Shown here one piece after another: positions 51,314-59,754 of a stretch of 64,000 bases of DNA. Position 1 is the first letter of the stretch. The number at the start of each line of letters is the position of its first letter. Location of the stretch: the NCBI GenBank assembly GCA_963677185.1, contig OY781889.1, forward strand, positions 1,302,001 to 1,366,000, written 5' to 3'. This DNA comes from G963677185 sp963677185. Its GTDB lineage: Bacteria > Bacillota > Syntrophomonadia > Syntrophomonadales > Syntrophomonadaceae. The position numbers and the translations under genes are program-made. Below the pieces are notes generated by a model. That model searched no databases. It worked only from the letters and a program-made list of their open reading frames with translations, and had not been told where the DNA came from.

Positions 51314-51546
51314 TAGGTTTTCTTCAAATCGATAGCCTGCCCATCCATAAAATGGTTCTCCGCCGCTTCAAGTTCGCCGTATACGTCATTTAGAAAAAGA
51401 GTCTTTTCGTAGGTTTCCATGCTCACAATAACCATATCGCTATAGCCGTTCTTGGTTATAAATATCGGTTCATTTGACCGGCGGCATCTTTCTGAAATCT
51501 CACTGGTGTTTTTCAGATCTCTGATTGGTATTATCTGCGGCACCAC
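51313..51546 (-). CDS. Phd/YefM-type antitoxin, orphan
   Basis: 77 residues from GTG 51546 (GGAG upstream). Phd/YefM pattern: IIPIRDLKNTSEISERCRRSNEPIFITKNGYSDMVIVSMETYEKTL, then an acidic helix ending DLKKT. It is well formed, but its toxin is reduced to about 20 codons at 51254. It might still act as an anti-addiction regulator or have no role. Confidence 0.85.
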   Translation of the reverse strand: MVPQIIPIRDLKNTSEISERCRRSNEPIFITKNGYSDMVIVSMETYEKTLFLNDVYGELEAAENHFMDGQAIDLKKT

Positions 51547-52160
51547 ACATTGCTCCTTCGGTTGGCCTTATTATGGCCTAATTATGCCATTGTTCTCTGG
51601 TGATAAGCATAGTGAAATAGCCGGTGGGATCAGAAGAAGGCCAAGAATTGGGATACTCCTGGATTAGAAAGCATGAATTAGATCTCCTGCCGGTAAGATG
51701 GGATGAGAGACATCGGCCTATAACATGGAGTTTACACTAAAATCCATTTTACTTATACTAATAAGAAATTTGAAAATGTGATTTATGATGGTTTGCTATA
51801 TATTTATCAAAGGGGGGTTCATGTAGAGAACACATAATTATAGACGTTGGCCAAAACGAGCAAGACATAAAATGGGCAATTGCGCTATAAATCCCAGGAC
51901 AAGGCGGAAGAACTGCCGCGCTATCCACTATAGGGCTAATAATGCGGCTGAATTGTCAAAAAGATTTGCATATCATGTCTTTATTCGTGATTTATTACAC
52001 GATTCGCTCCTTTCCCTACTTGAATGCGTGTGAAATGACAGTACCTCCGACCAGATTTCATATGATTTATCGTATCGAATTGAATAAGTGACAGTGCTTG
52101 TTATTGATATTGAATACAATTCCGACATGAGAGTATTCTTATGCCATGGAAGGAGTACAA
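51547..52160. other. Long gap upstream of the secreted HExxH protein
   Basis: About 614 bases, AT-rich in the middle. I see no gene, tRNA or convincing repeat. The final part is probably the promoter region of the next gene. Confidence 0.4.
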
Positions 52161-54407
52161 ATGATGAGATCAAACCAAATTGCGGCTCTTCTTCTAATAG
52201 GAATCTTTACTATGGGCATTTGTTTGCCGGTCCAGGCGATTTCAGCCGCCCCGATTTATGAAGACAATATGGCAACGGCATCGACCGGGGGCATCAATCC
52301 CGGTGATGAGGGATGGAAGGGTATAACCAGCCAGACACAATTATCTGCAATGAGCGAGACGGATATTAAAACTGACTTCGAATCGTCTCTTAATGATAAA
52401 CGACGGACCTTGAGCGTGATTGAACTGGGCAAGTGTCCTAATGTCAAAATTTATGACATCAGCAAATTTAATACAGCTTTTTCTACCTCCCATGTAAACA
52501 CTGATATGGCAGGATATTATTTGAGCAATGGTATTGAAGGCTGTACCTATGAACCCGGCAATAACAGCCTGGGATTTCCCATTACCAAAACGCTAGTGCT
52601 GGTAAGACCCAACCCGGAGCCATCATTATTCAACTCATGCCTGCTGCACGAATTTGTTCACGCGGTTGAAATAATTAACAAAGACCACTTGAATCCCAGC
52701 GCCGGGAACAAGGCCTGGGATGAACGGAATATTGATTATATGGATTATGGGATCGAGGGCATACAAGATCACTGTCCGCCTTTTGAAAAAGCAGTGAAAG
52801 CCAATGACTTTAATGGTGCCAAGGAATTGTGGAACCAATTGGTTGCCCACTTCAACTACCGGCCCGAATACTTTGTGGGAAACAGCTCGGCGGATAAGCA
52901 TGTCATTACCGCTGATCCATATATTTTAGAGCAATGGTTTGGATACCGGGTCGAGCTGGAAGATATTGAACGCTTTTACAGGAATGACGCTCCCCAGCAA
53001 TTTAAAGATTTTTTTGACTATCTTGACAATTGCCCCAAGCCCGCTGGTCAAACCGTCATTTTTGATGGCATGACTCCCGGACATGCCTGGAGTACGATCA
53101 CGGTAGGGCTTGACGGGGTATCCGATCTCCAGAGTGAAAAAGTGGAGGGCTGGCGTAATAATGGAGCATCTTTTACCTGTAATGCAAATGCCGACCAGCC
53201 GATCCGGATATCGGGCACAATTGAGGCTATAAGCGGTATAAGTTATTATGACTACACCACTGTTATATCTGTTGGAAGTGATTATGGGCAATCACCAACC
53301 ATTTCCGTGAACGGAGGTTCTGTAAACTTCGAATACACTTTTGTTCCGGCTGAACATCCCGGTGTATCTCAATTTCAGGTATATGCAAGCTGTACCGGAG
53401 GCAATCCGGATTTTTTCACCTATTATGTAGACGGTACTGTAAACATCAATTCGAGTCCGGCAGCCGACGATACCAATAGTCCGATTACCGATTCATTCGA
53501 CAGCACCAACAATAATGGGCAGTACCAGGTTGCTTCCGATCCTTATCATCCCAATGTTTTCATAAACGGTATTCAGCAGTTTTTTGATGTGCCGGCACAG
53601 GTTATCAATGAAAGAACACTGGTACCACTAAGAGGTATTTTTGAAGCCTTTGGCGCTCAGTTCAATTGGGACCAGGCAACGCAAGGAATAACGGCCTTCC
53701 GCGGAAACGATGTGATTGAGCTCTGGGTTGGAAGTGCCCAGGCATATGTCAACGGCATAAGTACGATTCTGGATGTACCCGCTATGGCTATGGACGGCCG
53801 TACGCTGGTCCCGTTGCGTTTTATAGCGGAGTCTCTAGGGGCTCAAGCAAGCTATGATCCCAATACGAAGTCAGTTTATATTTCTGATACAACTGATACC
53901 TCTGATACCTCTGATACAGAAGATTATTCGGATACAATTGACACTCCGGAAACGACAGATACTCCTGATACAAGCGACACCCCTGTAAACAGCGGGCTTG
54001 AGACCATTCTTCTCAAGCTGACAAGCGCATCCGGTGTTAGCAGCAACCCGCCCAATAAAACAACCTTCACCCTTTCAAGCGAGAGCACTATAACCAAAAT
54101 ATGGACCTATCACTATAACAACGGTGCTGGTGAAAGAGCCGGCACAATAGGCCTGCGCAATGTCGATACTGATGAAGTCATTGGCACCTGGAATGTAATA
54201 GGCCGTAGTATCTCCTTTGATGGCGAACCGGGTGCAGTCTGGCCTCTTATGAGCAGTTCCGAACCCCATCTCTATTGGGGGGTTCAACCGAATGTAACTA
54301 TACCGGCGGGCACTTATGAAGTTGTAGACTCCAGCCCTGCCACCTGGTCATATAATTCTGATATGGGCAACATGGGTTGTGCCTGGGTGTTTGGCATCCC
54401 TCAGTAG
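52161..54407 (+). CDS. Large secreted protein with HExxH metalloprotease-like and copper-amine-oxidase-N type domains
   Basis: 748 residues from ATG 52161 (GGAAGGAG upstream). Signal peptide MMRSNQIAALLLIGIFTMGICLPVQA. Residues 150-300 hold a zinc-metalloprotease-like segment, SCLLHEFVHAVEI (HExxH) near 160. A beta-sandwich region follows, then two copper-amine-oxidase-N type repeats (INGIQQFFDVPAQVI and VNGISTILDVPAMAM, each with RTLVPLR) at about 460-570, a TDT/SDT-rich linker, and a C-terminal beta domain (LETILLKLTSASGVSS). It is probably cell-surface bound or released. A protease target is not known; the metal site is incomplete to judge. Confidence 0.75.
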   Translation: MMRSNQIAALLLIGIFTMGICLPVQAISAAPIYEDNMATASTGGINPGDEGWKGITSQTQLSAMSETDIKTDFESSLNDKRRTLSVIELGKCPNVKIYDISKFNTAFSTSHVNTDMAGYYLSNGIEGCTYEPGNNSLGFPITKTLVLVRPNPEPSLFNSCLLHEFVHAVEIINKDHLNPSAGNKAWDERNIDYMDYGIEGIQDHCPPFEKAVKANDFNGAKELWNQLVAHFNYRPEYFVGNSSADKHVITADPYILEQWFGYRVELEDIERFYRNDAPQQFKDFFDYLDNCPKPAGQTVIFDGMTPGHAWSTITVGLDGVSDLQSEKVEGWRNNGASFTCNANADQPIRISGTIEAISGISYYDYTTVISVGSDYGQSPTISVNGGSVNFEYTFVPAEHPGVSQFQVYASCTGGNPDFFTYYVDGTVNINSSPAADDTNSPITDSFDSTNNNGQYQVASDPYHPNVFINGIQQFFDVPAQVINERTLVPLRGIFEAFGAQFNWDQATQGITAFRGNDVIELWVGSAQAYVNGISTILDVPAMAMDGRTLVPLRFIAESLGAQASYDPNTKSVYISDTTDTSDTSDTEDYSDTIDTPETTDTPDTSDTPVNSGLETILLKLTSASGVSSNPPNKTTFTLSSESTITKIWTYHYNNGAGERAGTIGLRNVDTDEVIGTWNVIGRSISFDGEPGAVWPLMSSSEPHLYWGVQPNVTIPAGTYEVVDSSPATWSYNSDMGNMGCAWVFGIPQ

Positions 54408-54431
54408 CTTGCGATTTATGAGCTTATAAAG

Positions 54432-54466
54432 AAACTCAGGGGCGCTTACGGCGCCCTTGAGTTTTG
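54432..54466 (+). terminator. Terminator after the secreted protein
   Basis: AAACTCAGGGGCGC pairs with GGCGCCCTTGAGTTT around TTAC and ends in TTTTG. Confidence 0.88.
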
Positions 54467-54590
54467 TGTCTAAACTTTGTACCTGAACCGTGTGCGAATC
54501 CAATGCGAAATATTGGAACCGCACGGAACCACAACGGATTCTGGAGTTGTAACTGCTCATCATTTAGGTTTTCGGCGAAAAAGCATTAGG

Positions 54591-55436
54591 CTAATGCTTT
54601 ATATCAGCAGGTGGTTCTGTAGTGTAAGGAAATGTAGTTGAAGCCCCTGGTTCGAAATAGGCATATTTTTCGCTTAATATTACGATATCAACTCGTCGGT
54701 TCATGGCCATACTGATGGTATCATTATTGGGCACCAAAGGCCGATATTCTCCGTAACCCGTTCCAGACAGCCGCTCTGGTGACAGGCCGGATTCCGACTG
54801 TAATACATGGAGTACACTGGAAACGCGGCTAAAGGACAATTCCCAGTTAGATGGGAATACAGCCGTATTGATCGGTGCATTGTCTGTGTAGCCTTCTATC
54901 CGGACTAAATTCGGTATGTTGAGCAGTGACTTACCTACTTCGCGAATAATAATGCGCGCCCCGGGGGTTAGTTCATCCGATCCGCTGGCAAACAGAACCG
55001 CGTCTTTAAAACTGATCACCAGGCCGCGCTCCTGCTCCATAATCATAACATATTCGCTGAGTTGCTTGGTCGTAGTAATGCCAGCCGCAGTTTGTTCCAC
55101 CATTTGCTGATCAGCCAGATACTCCTTGATCTCTTGCTTAATTTCCTGGATCTGTTCCTCGTTCCCAGCCTGATTTTCTATATTTCCTGGCGTAAAAGCT
55201 CCGGATAAGCCGTTAACAAGAGCGGGGCCTTGATTCTGCAGCACAGAACGAGATTGGCCGTTTAGCACTAGACTGAGCGAATTAGCTACGGCAGAATACT
55301 TCTGGGCATCCACCCGGCTCATGGTGTACATAATTATAAAAAAAATCAGTAATAGCGTAACCAAATCCAAATATGTTGCCATCCAACGTTCGGATGTATC
55401 GGGAGCTGCAGCTTTTTGTTTCCGTTTTCCAGCCAT
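54591..55436 (-). CDS. motB: MotB-like flagellar motor or OmpA-domain protein
   Basis: 281 residues. A positively charged N-terminus leads into the TM segment WMATYLDLVTLLLIFFIIMYTMS, with the proton-channel aspartate. After a linker comes a C-terminal OmpA peptidoglycan-binding domain (GLVISFKDAVLFASGSDEL, IEGYTDNAPINTAVFPSNWELSFSR, GYGEYRPLVPNNDT). This is the MotB form. No motA is adjacent; the upstream minus-strand gene is a MarR regulator. It may pair with a MotA encoded elsewhere, or be a stator of another motor. AGGTGA precedes the ATG. Confidence 0.85.
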   Translation of the reverse strand: MAGKRKQKAAAPDTSERWMATYLDLVTLLLIFFIIMYTMSRVDAQKYSAVANSLSLVLNGQSRSVLQNQGPALVNGLSGAFTPGNIENQAGNEEQIQEIKQEIKEYLADQQMVEQTAAGITTTKQLSEYVMIMEQERGLVISFKDAVLFASGSDELTPGARIIIREVGKSLLNIPNLVRIEGYTDNAPINTAVFPSNWELSFSRVSSVLHVLQSESGLSPERLSGTGYGEYRPLVPNNDTISMAMNRRVDIVILSEKYAYFEPGASTTFPYTTEPPADIKH

Positions 55437-55495
55437 GCATTCACCTGCGTTCTATCAGCGATAAAGTACTTCAGGAGGCACGCAAATGATATATT

Positions 55496-55963
55496 TTAGG
55501 TGATATTGGAGGCATCATCGGCATTTGATAACAATGACAGCAACATGTTAAGAGTTTTGATTATTTCATCAGCTTGCTGATCAGTTACCATATGAAAATT
55601 GAATACATCGCTGATAATGTGGTCTTTGGCGCTTAACAGGTTCTGATTTTGTGAAGTAAAATGGGGAGTCAATGCCAAATAGACGATTCTACGATTGTTG
55701 TCGGGCGTTTCTCGGGTAACAATCCCCCTGGAGACCATTCTGTCTACCAAGCTGGATGTCGTGCTTTTGGCAAGCCCAAGCCTATCAGCTAGTTCTTGAA
55801 GAGTGAGGTTAGGTTCTTGATGCAATTCATATATCAAAGTTAACTGAGGAACAGTAAACCCCTTATTGAGAGCATCTGCATACGCAGTATCTCGAAATTT
55901 CTTGTGAAGAGCAAGATAGAGGGTATTAAACTGTCTGCTTTTGTCTTTTGAAATCGATTTCAT
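55496..55963 (-). CDS. MarR-family regulator
   Basis: 155 residues from ATG 55963, with TTGAGG upstream; longer frames are less supported. MarR winged helix: LTLQELADRLGLAKSTTSSLVDRMVSRGIVTRETPDNNRRIVYLALT. It lies upstream of motB on the same strand and could be in the same transcript, or regulate the gene on the other side. A GTTCG-CATA-CGAAC dyad stands upstream and may be its operator. Ligand unknown. Confidence 0.9.
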   Translation of the reverse strand: MKSISKDKSRQFNTLYLALHKKFRDTAYADALNKGFTVPQLTLIYELHQEPNLTLQELADRLGLAKSTTSSLVDRMVSRGIVTRETPDNNRRIVYLALTPHFTSQNQNLLSAKDHIISDVFNFHMVTDQQADEIIKTLNMLLSLLSNADDASNIT

Positions 55964-56022
55964 ATTGAATACCTCAATGTCCATCAGAAACCTGATTTTT
56001 TTTCTGCGTTCTTGCACTAACG

Positions 56023-56036
56023 GTTCGCATACGAAC
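56023..56036. promoter_or_regulatory. Candidate MarR operator
   Basis: GTTCG and CGAAC with a 4-base centre, about 60 bases upstream of the MarR start. MarR proteins bind such dyads; assignment is by position. Confidence 0.55.
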
Positions 56037-56148
56037 AATATAGCAATTATACGATAATGTGACGTCAAAGTCAAAAGGCATCTTACATATCCGAGATAAA
56101 CCCACATTTGTGCCGTCAGGCAGTAACGAAGGCTCTGTATCCTGTTCA

Positions 56149-56340
56149 TAATCAAGCTCGTCTTGTCAATTAAGTGACGATACAGTCACTTTTACTTTTG
56201 AGGTCAATGGTCATAATACGTCATATATAATAAATTTCACCAGGTCCGGTGATACTATGGCCGTAATAGGAATAGCCAATGGCACTATAGCGGATGGCAC
56301 ACCTTATGCGTTGGAACTGGTATTGGATAAGCAGAACTGA
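56149..56340 (+). pseudogene. C-terminal fragment of a secreted-type protein
   Basis: An open frame with no start, bounded upstream by a stop, reads DDTVTFTFEVNGHNTSYIINF, then SGDTMAVIGIANGTIADGT and YALELVLDKQN, stop. It is beta-rich, like the end of an extracellular protein. No intact parent is in the window. Confidence 0.55.
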
Positions 56341-56473
56341 TGCTTCGTAGCTGCCGGAATTGGCTGCTCCGGACTTCAATTGGTAAATTTTAAAGGGCCT
56401 TTTACACCCGTTTCATTAAAGCTGCACTCCACCAGTTGAGGGACACCACCTTTTTGGGTAAAGATGTAAATCT

Positions 56474-56547
56474 CTAAATATTAATACCGCCCATATCCTG
56501 GTAACGTTCTCCTATGGCAACTCCCTTCGGTGCAATTTCATTATTGC
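56474..56547 (-). pseudogene. Aldo/keto reductase C-terminal fragment
   Basis: The minus strand reads NEIAPKGVAIGERYQDMGGINI then stop. The intact AKR at 47175 ends NEIAPKGVAIGARYQDMEGVNI. Nothing further upstream of this fragment matches AKR. Confidence 0.8.
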
Positions 56548-56548
56548 C

Positions 56549-56695
56549 ATGAATAAGCGGCCAGGAGCCACAGAACACCTGGACTATGCTCTGGCTGGTT
56601 ACGCCGAAGGAGCCTGGCTGTACAAAATCCGCAAAGAGGATTTCGATGTATGCCACTTGAAAAGGTGGTATTTGCTTGTAATTAGGATTTTCTGA
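56549..56695 (+). pseudogene. Short unknown frame, possibly a gene remnant
   Basis: 48 codons: MNKRPGATEHLDYALAGYAEG then WLYKIRKEDFDVCHLKRW. It has no ribosome site and overlaps the AKR fragment boundary. It may be the end of a decayed gene. Confidence 0.3.
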
Positions 56696-56829
56696 TCATT
56701 CTTCACGCCCCCTGGCACGCATTTTTTTGATAGATCCATGATTATGGGCTACTATTTAGAGAGAAATCGGCAGACTACCTGTGTATTGATTTAGACCGTG
56801 TTAGTTTCATGACAGAGGGGGATTTTGGC

Positions 56830-57045
56830 ATGAACAGCAGTAAGTTGAAGAAGGCGGAAGCGTATTTTCTTTTGCGTTATCCTGGCGGCATGGGCAATCC
56901 GGAAATGGTGGAGATAGCTAAAAAGCATAAGCCCGAGAAAATGAGCAAACTGGCCCAGGAAAGCTTTGCTCTCCCTAACTTCGAAAATCCCCATAAGATC
57001 ATCGAATCCATGATGAAAGTAGTCAGTCAAAACAACGCGTCATAA
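56830..57045 (+). pseudogene. Truncated copy of the gene at 46472
   Basis: The first 67 codons are nearly identical to the 46472 gene (MNSSKLKKAEAYFLLRYPGG, ESMMKVVSQ), then it ends with NNAS stop. About 50 bases upstream, including the ribosome site, also match (56779 against 46423). Confidence 0.85.
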
Positions 57046-57064
57046 ATTGTATGGGGGGATTAAT

Positions 57065-57547
57065 GTGAAGAAATTGAATCCAGCGCATATCGAAAGAATA
57101 CTGGACCTGGTTAATAATGCTCCTTATTTTAAGCTGTTGTCGATGGAAATATGCGAAATCCGAGAAGGATACGCACGTGTAGAGGTAGATCTTGAAACGA
57201 AGCATTTGACTCCGTTTGCAACCGTACATGGAGGCGTCTATGCTTCGCTGCTTGACACGGCATGCTATTGGGCTTGTTACGGAGAATTGGACGAAGATGC
57301 CGGATATGTGACGATAGACGTTAACTCGACCATGCTGGGAGCAAGCAATTCAGGCCGTTTGATCATCGAAGGCCGCAGGATTAAAATGGGAAAAAGTGTT
57401 TGCATGTCTGAAGCAACCATGGTTAACGAGGGTGGCAAGCTAATCGCTCATGGGGAGTCAAAGATGTTGGTGACCCACGGTATGCAGACCATTGCCAGCG
57501 CCGTGGTAGCTATGGGTAAGGAACCTTTGCCCGAGAAATTCATTTAA
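57065..57547 (+). CDS. PaaI-type hotdog thioesterase
   Basis: 160 residues from GTG 57065, after GGGGGGAT. Hotdog fold: YFKLLSMEICEIREGYARVEV, TPFATVHGGVYASLLDTACYWA (catalytic HGG region), VTIDVNSTMLGASNSGRLIIEG, and a C-terminal strand MLVTHGMQTI. It hydrolyses acyl-CoA thioesters; the substrate is unknown. It sits between two fragments of the duplicated AKR/46472 segment, so it may have been inserted into, or left by, a rearrangement. Confidence 0.88.
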   Translation: MKKLNPAHIERILDLVNNAPYFKLLSMEICEIREGYARVEVDLETKHLTPFATVHGGVYASLLDTACYWACYGELDEDAGYVTIDVNSTMLGASNSGRLIIEGRRIKMGKSVCMSEATMVNEGGKLIAHGESKMLVTHGMQTIASAVVAMGKEPLPEKFI

Positions 57548-57694
57548 TTCTGGTATCGGTTTAAAGCCTGAAAGTACAAAGCAATGGCGGTATCCATAGG
57601 TTTGCCAATAAGCTTGACTCATTATCTATAATGCTTTTAGGCCTTTTGCGCCCTTTCCGTTCAAGCTGCACTTCACCAGTTGGGGAAGTTGCCT

Positions 57695-57757
57695 TTGCGC
57701 CTATGGTTTCTTCAATTGGCGTATTGGGATCTACCCGGTGTTGATAGTCCTTTAAGG
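57695..57757 (-). pseudogene. Aldo/keto reductase internal fragment
   Basis: The minus strand reads YQHRVDPNTPIEETIGAKA, matching YYQHRVDPNTPIEETIGAMA of the intact AKR (47739-47802). The rest of the gene is absent on both sides. Confidence 0.8.
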
Positions 57758-57986
57758 ATGATCCCAGATAGGTTAAGATCAAATTATTTTTGGGGGAGGA
57801 GGCCGATGTTCTCGGTGGGTTGCTGTTCATATACCGGGTTCGAAGCCTTCCCAGTATATACTTTTTTGAGCCTCCATTCGGTCATACAATTTGGGCAGAA
57901 CAACGGCAAACTATCCGGGCAGGAACAACATACTGCTTTTGGCACCAGAAAATGATATGACCATAAAAACGAAGGGAGGCATTCAA

Positions 57987-58583
57987 TTGTACGAGGAGGT
58001 TTTGTATAGCCTGCGGGCAGCAATTGCAAATTTTGTTGTTATTCCAGACGAGGAATGGGCGTTTTTGTTATCCAAATTAGATTACCTGTACTTTCCGAAG
58101 GGAGCTTTTCTGGCCAAGCCCGGTGAAATGGCGGATTGCACCCATACGATTATAAAAGGCCTTGTGCGCATTTTTTATGCCGACAGTGAAGGCAAGGAAT
58201 TCAACAAGCAATTCGGCGCTGAACACAGCACCGTTGGTTCATACACCAGCCTGGTGTTTGGGCAGCCCTGCCGCTACTATATCCAAGCCCTTGAGGATAC
58301 CACTACCGCCAGCTGCTCCAAAGAGCTTATCGACCAATTATATGAACGCCACCCTTGCTGGGAACGTATGGGGCGTCTTGGCGCCCAACATTATCTGCTT
58401 TTCAAGGAAAAACGGGAAGAGGAGCTTATCCTGGACACTCTTGAAGAACGCTACCGGACTTTTCTCCGGGAAAACCCGGATTTGAGCAGACGCCTGCCGC
58501 AGTATCATATCGCCTCCTACCTGGGAGTAACCGATGTAGCCCTGTCTAGAATGCGCAGCCGCTTGAAAACAAACTCATATTAA
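57987..58583 (+). CDS. Crp/Fnr-family regulator
   Basis: 198 residues from TTG 57987, placed after GGGAGG; an ATG at 57957 is in frame without a ribosome site. A cyclic-nucleotide-binding domain (FPKGAFLAKPGEMADCTHTII, then LVRIFYADSEGKEFNKQF) is followed by a helix-turn-helix at the C-terminus (LPQYHIASYLGVTDVALSRMRSRL). No Cys cluster for an FNR iron-sulfur site is seen at the N-terminus. The ligand may be a nucleotide or another small molecule. It may control the alpha/beta hydrolase gene downstream. Confidence 0.9.
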   Translation: MYEEVLYSLRAAIANFVVIPDEEWAFLLSKLDYLYFPKGAFLAKPGEMADCTHTIIKGLVRIFYADSEGKEFNKQFGAEHSTVGSYTSLVFGQPCRYYIQALEDTTTASCSKELIDQLYERHPCWERMGRLGAQHYLLFKEKREEELILDTLEERYRTFLRENPDLSRRLPQYHIASYLGVTDVALSRMRSRLKTNSY

Positions 58584-58676
58584 GACTCTATCTTAACCTG
58601 TGTTAATGCATGGAATCCTGATTGCCCCTATGATTACAAAAGATTAATCATCGGGGTAATGAGAGGAGATGAAATT

Positions 58677-59573
58677 ATGTCAGAATATCTGTCCGCTTAT
58701 AAAAACAAGACCGTAGAGGCACTATTCCTGGAAAAATATGATTTATGTTTGAAATTATGGCCGGTTCCATATGAAGAAGAATACATAGAGACAGAGCTTG
58801 GTCCAACCTATGTTATTAAATGCGGAAACAAAGAGGGGCCGGTGCTGGTATTATTACATGGCAAGGCAGCCACTTCCGCCTTGTGGTCACCTAACATTAC
58901 AGAATTGACCCAAAAATATTATATAATTGCGATTGATATTCCTAGCGATATCAATAAAACCAGGTTTAAGAAGCCTTTTGAAAGCACGGGGGAAGCGGCT
59001 GATTGGCTGATTGGCGTTATTGATAGATTGGGAATTGACAAATTCAGCCTCATGGGCTGTTCCTATGGCAGTTTTTTTGCAATGAACCTGTCAGTATTAG
59101 AACAAAAGCGGGTTGAAAGCCTGATTATAATCGCTCCCTCAATATCATTTACGAATATTCGCAAACAATTATGGTACTGGGCAATAAAAATGATATTGTC
59201 CCCTTTCGATTCCACGAAAATGAAATTTCTAGAATGGATCAATGCGGGCAAACCCCTGCGAGTGCCAAAGGATTTTACCGATTTGCTGATAATGGGCATA
59301 AAGTATGCCAATGTCAAAGTAAAGCCCTTGATACACGTGTTCAGCGATAAGGAATTGTCGCAGATCAAAATCCCAGTATTGCTGTTAATCGGCCAAAAGG
59401 AAGTAATGACTGAAATTGACGATGTTGTTGCCAGAGCAACAAGAGTGATTAAGAATCTTAAATGCCAGATAATTGAGGATGCCGGTCATACTCTGGCGAT
59501 GGACAAACCGGAGGTTGTAAACCCCATTGTTCAAAGTTTTCTAAACGGAGTGCATGCCGGAATTAAATCCTGA
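58677..59573 (+). CDS. Alpha/beta hydrolase
   Basis: 298 residues from ATG 58677 (GAGAGGAGATG upstream). Alpha/beta hydrolase: VLVLLHGKAATSALWSPNI, nucleophile elbow LMGCSYGSFFAM (Ser), PVLLLIGQKEVM for the acid loop, and the catalytic His in EDAGHTLAMDKP. The lid region is about 150-220. The substrate is unknown; no lipase signature. It lies 93 bases after the Crp-type gene on the same strand. Confidence 0.92.
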   Translation: MSEYLSAYKNKTVEALFLEKYDLCLKLWPVPYEEEYIETELGPTYVIKCGNKEGPVLVLLHGKAATSALWSPNITELTQKYYIIAIDIPSDINKTRFKKPFESTGEAADWLIGVIDRLGIDKFSLMGCSYGSFFAMNLSVLEQKRVESLIIIAPSISFTNIRKQLWYWAIKMILSPFDSTKMKFLEWINAGKPLRVPKDFTDLLIMGIKYANVKVKPLIHVFSDKELSQIKIPVLLLIGQKEVMTEIDDVVARATRVIKNLKCQIIEDAGHTLAMDKPEVVNPIVQSFLNGVHAGIKS

Positions 59574-59634
59574 GACGGTCTCCGGATTTTACCATCGTAT
59601 TCACTGTAAAGCGAGAATATTTCAGATTTTGTGT

Positions 59635-59680
59635 AAACCTCCAGGCGGATGTAAAATGAGATCATCTGTTTGGAGGTTTT
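59635..59680 (+). terminator. Inverted repeat after the hydrolase gene
   Basis: AAACCTCCA and TGGAGGTTT form a perfect 9-bp stem with a 27-base loop, followed by TTGTTG. A terminator for the hydrolase gene is plausible. Confidence 0.5.
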
Positions 59681-59754
59681 GTTGATGGCGAAAATGCCAG
59701 GGACGAACAGATGTTCCAGCATCAGGTGACTTATCAGAAAGGCGGCAGAATTCG

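Noticed and set aside
57680..57955. 91-codon frame between the thioesterase and Crp genes
   Set aside because: It crosses the antisense of an AKR fragment and has no family, signal or ribosome site.
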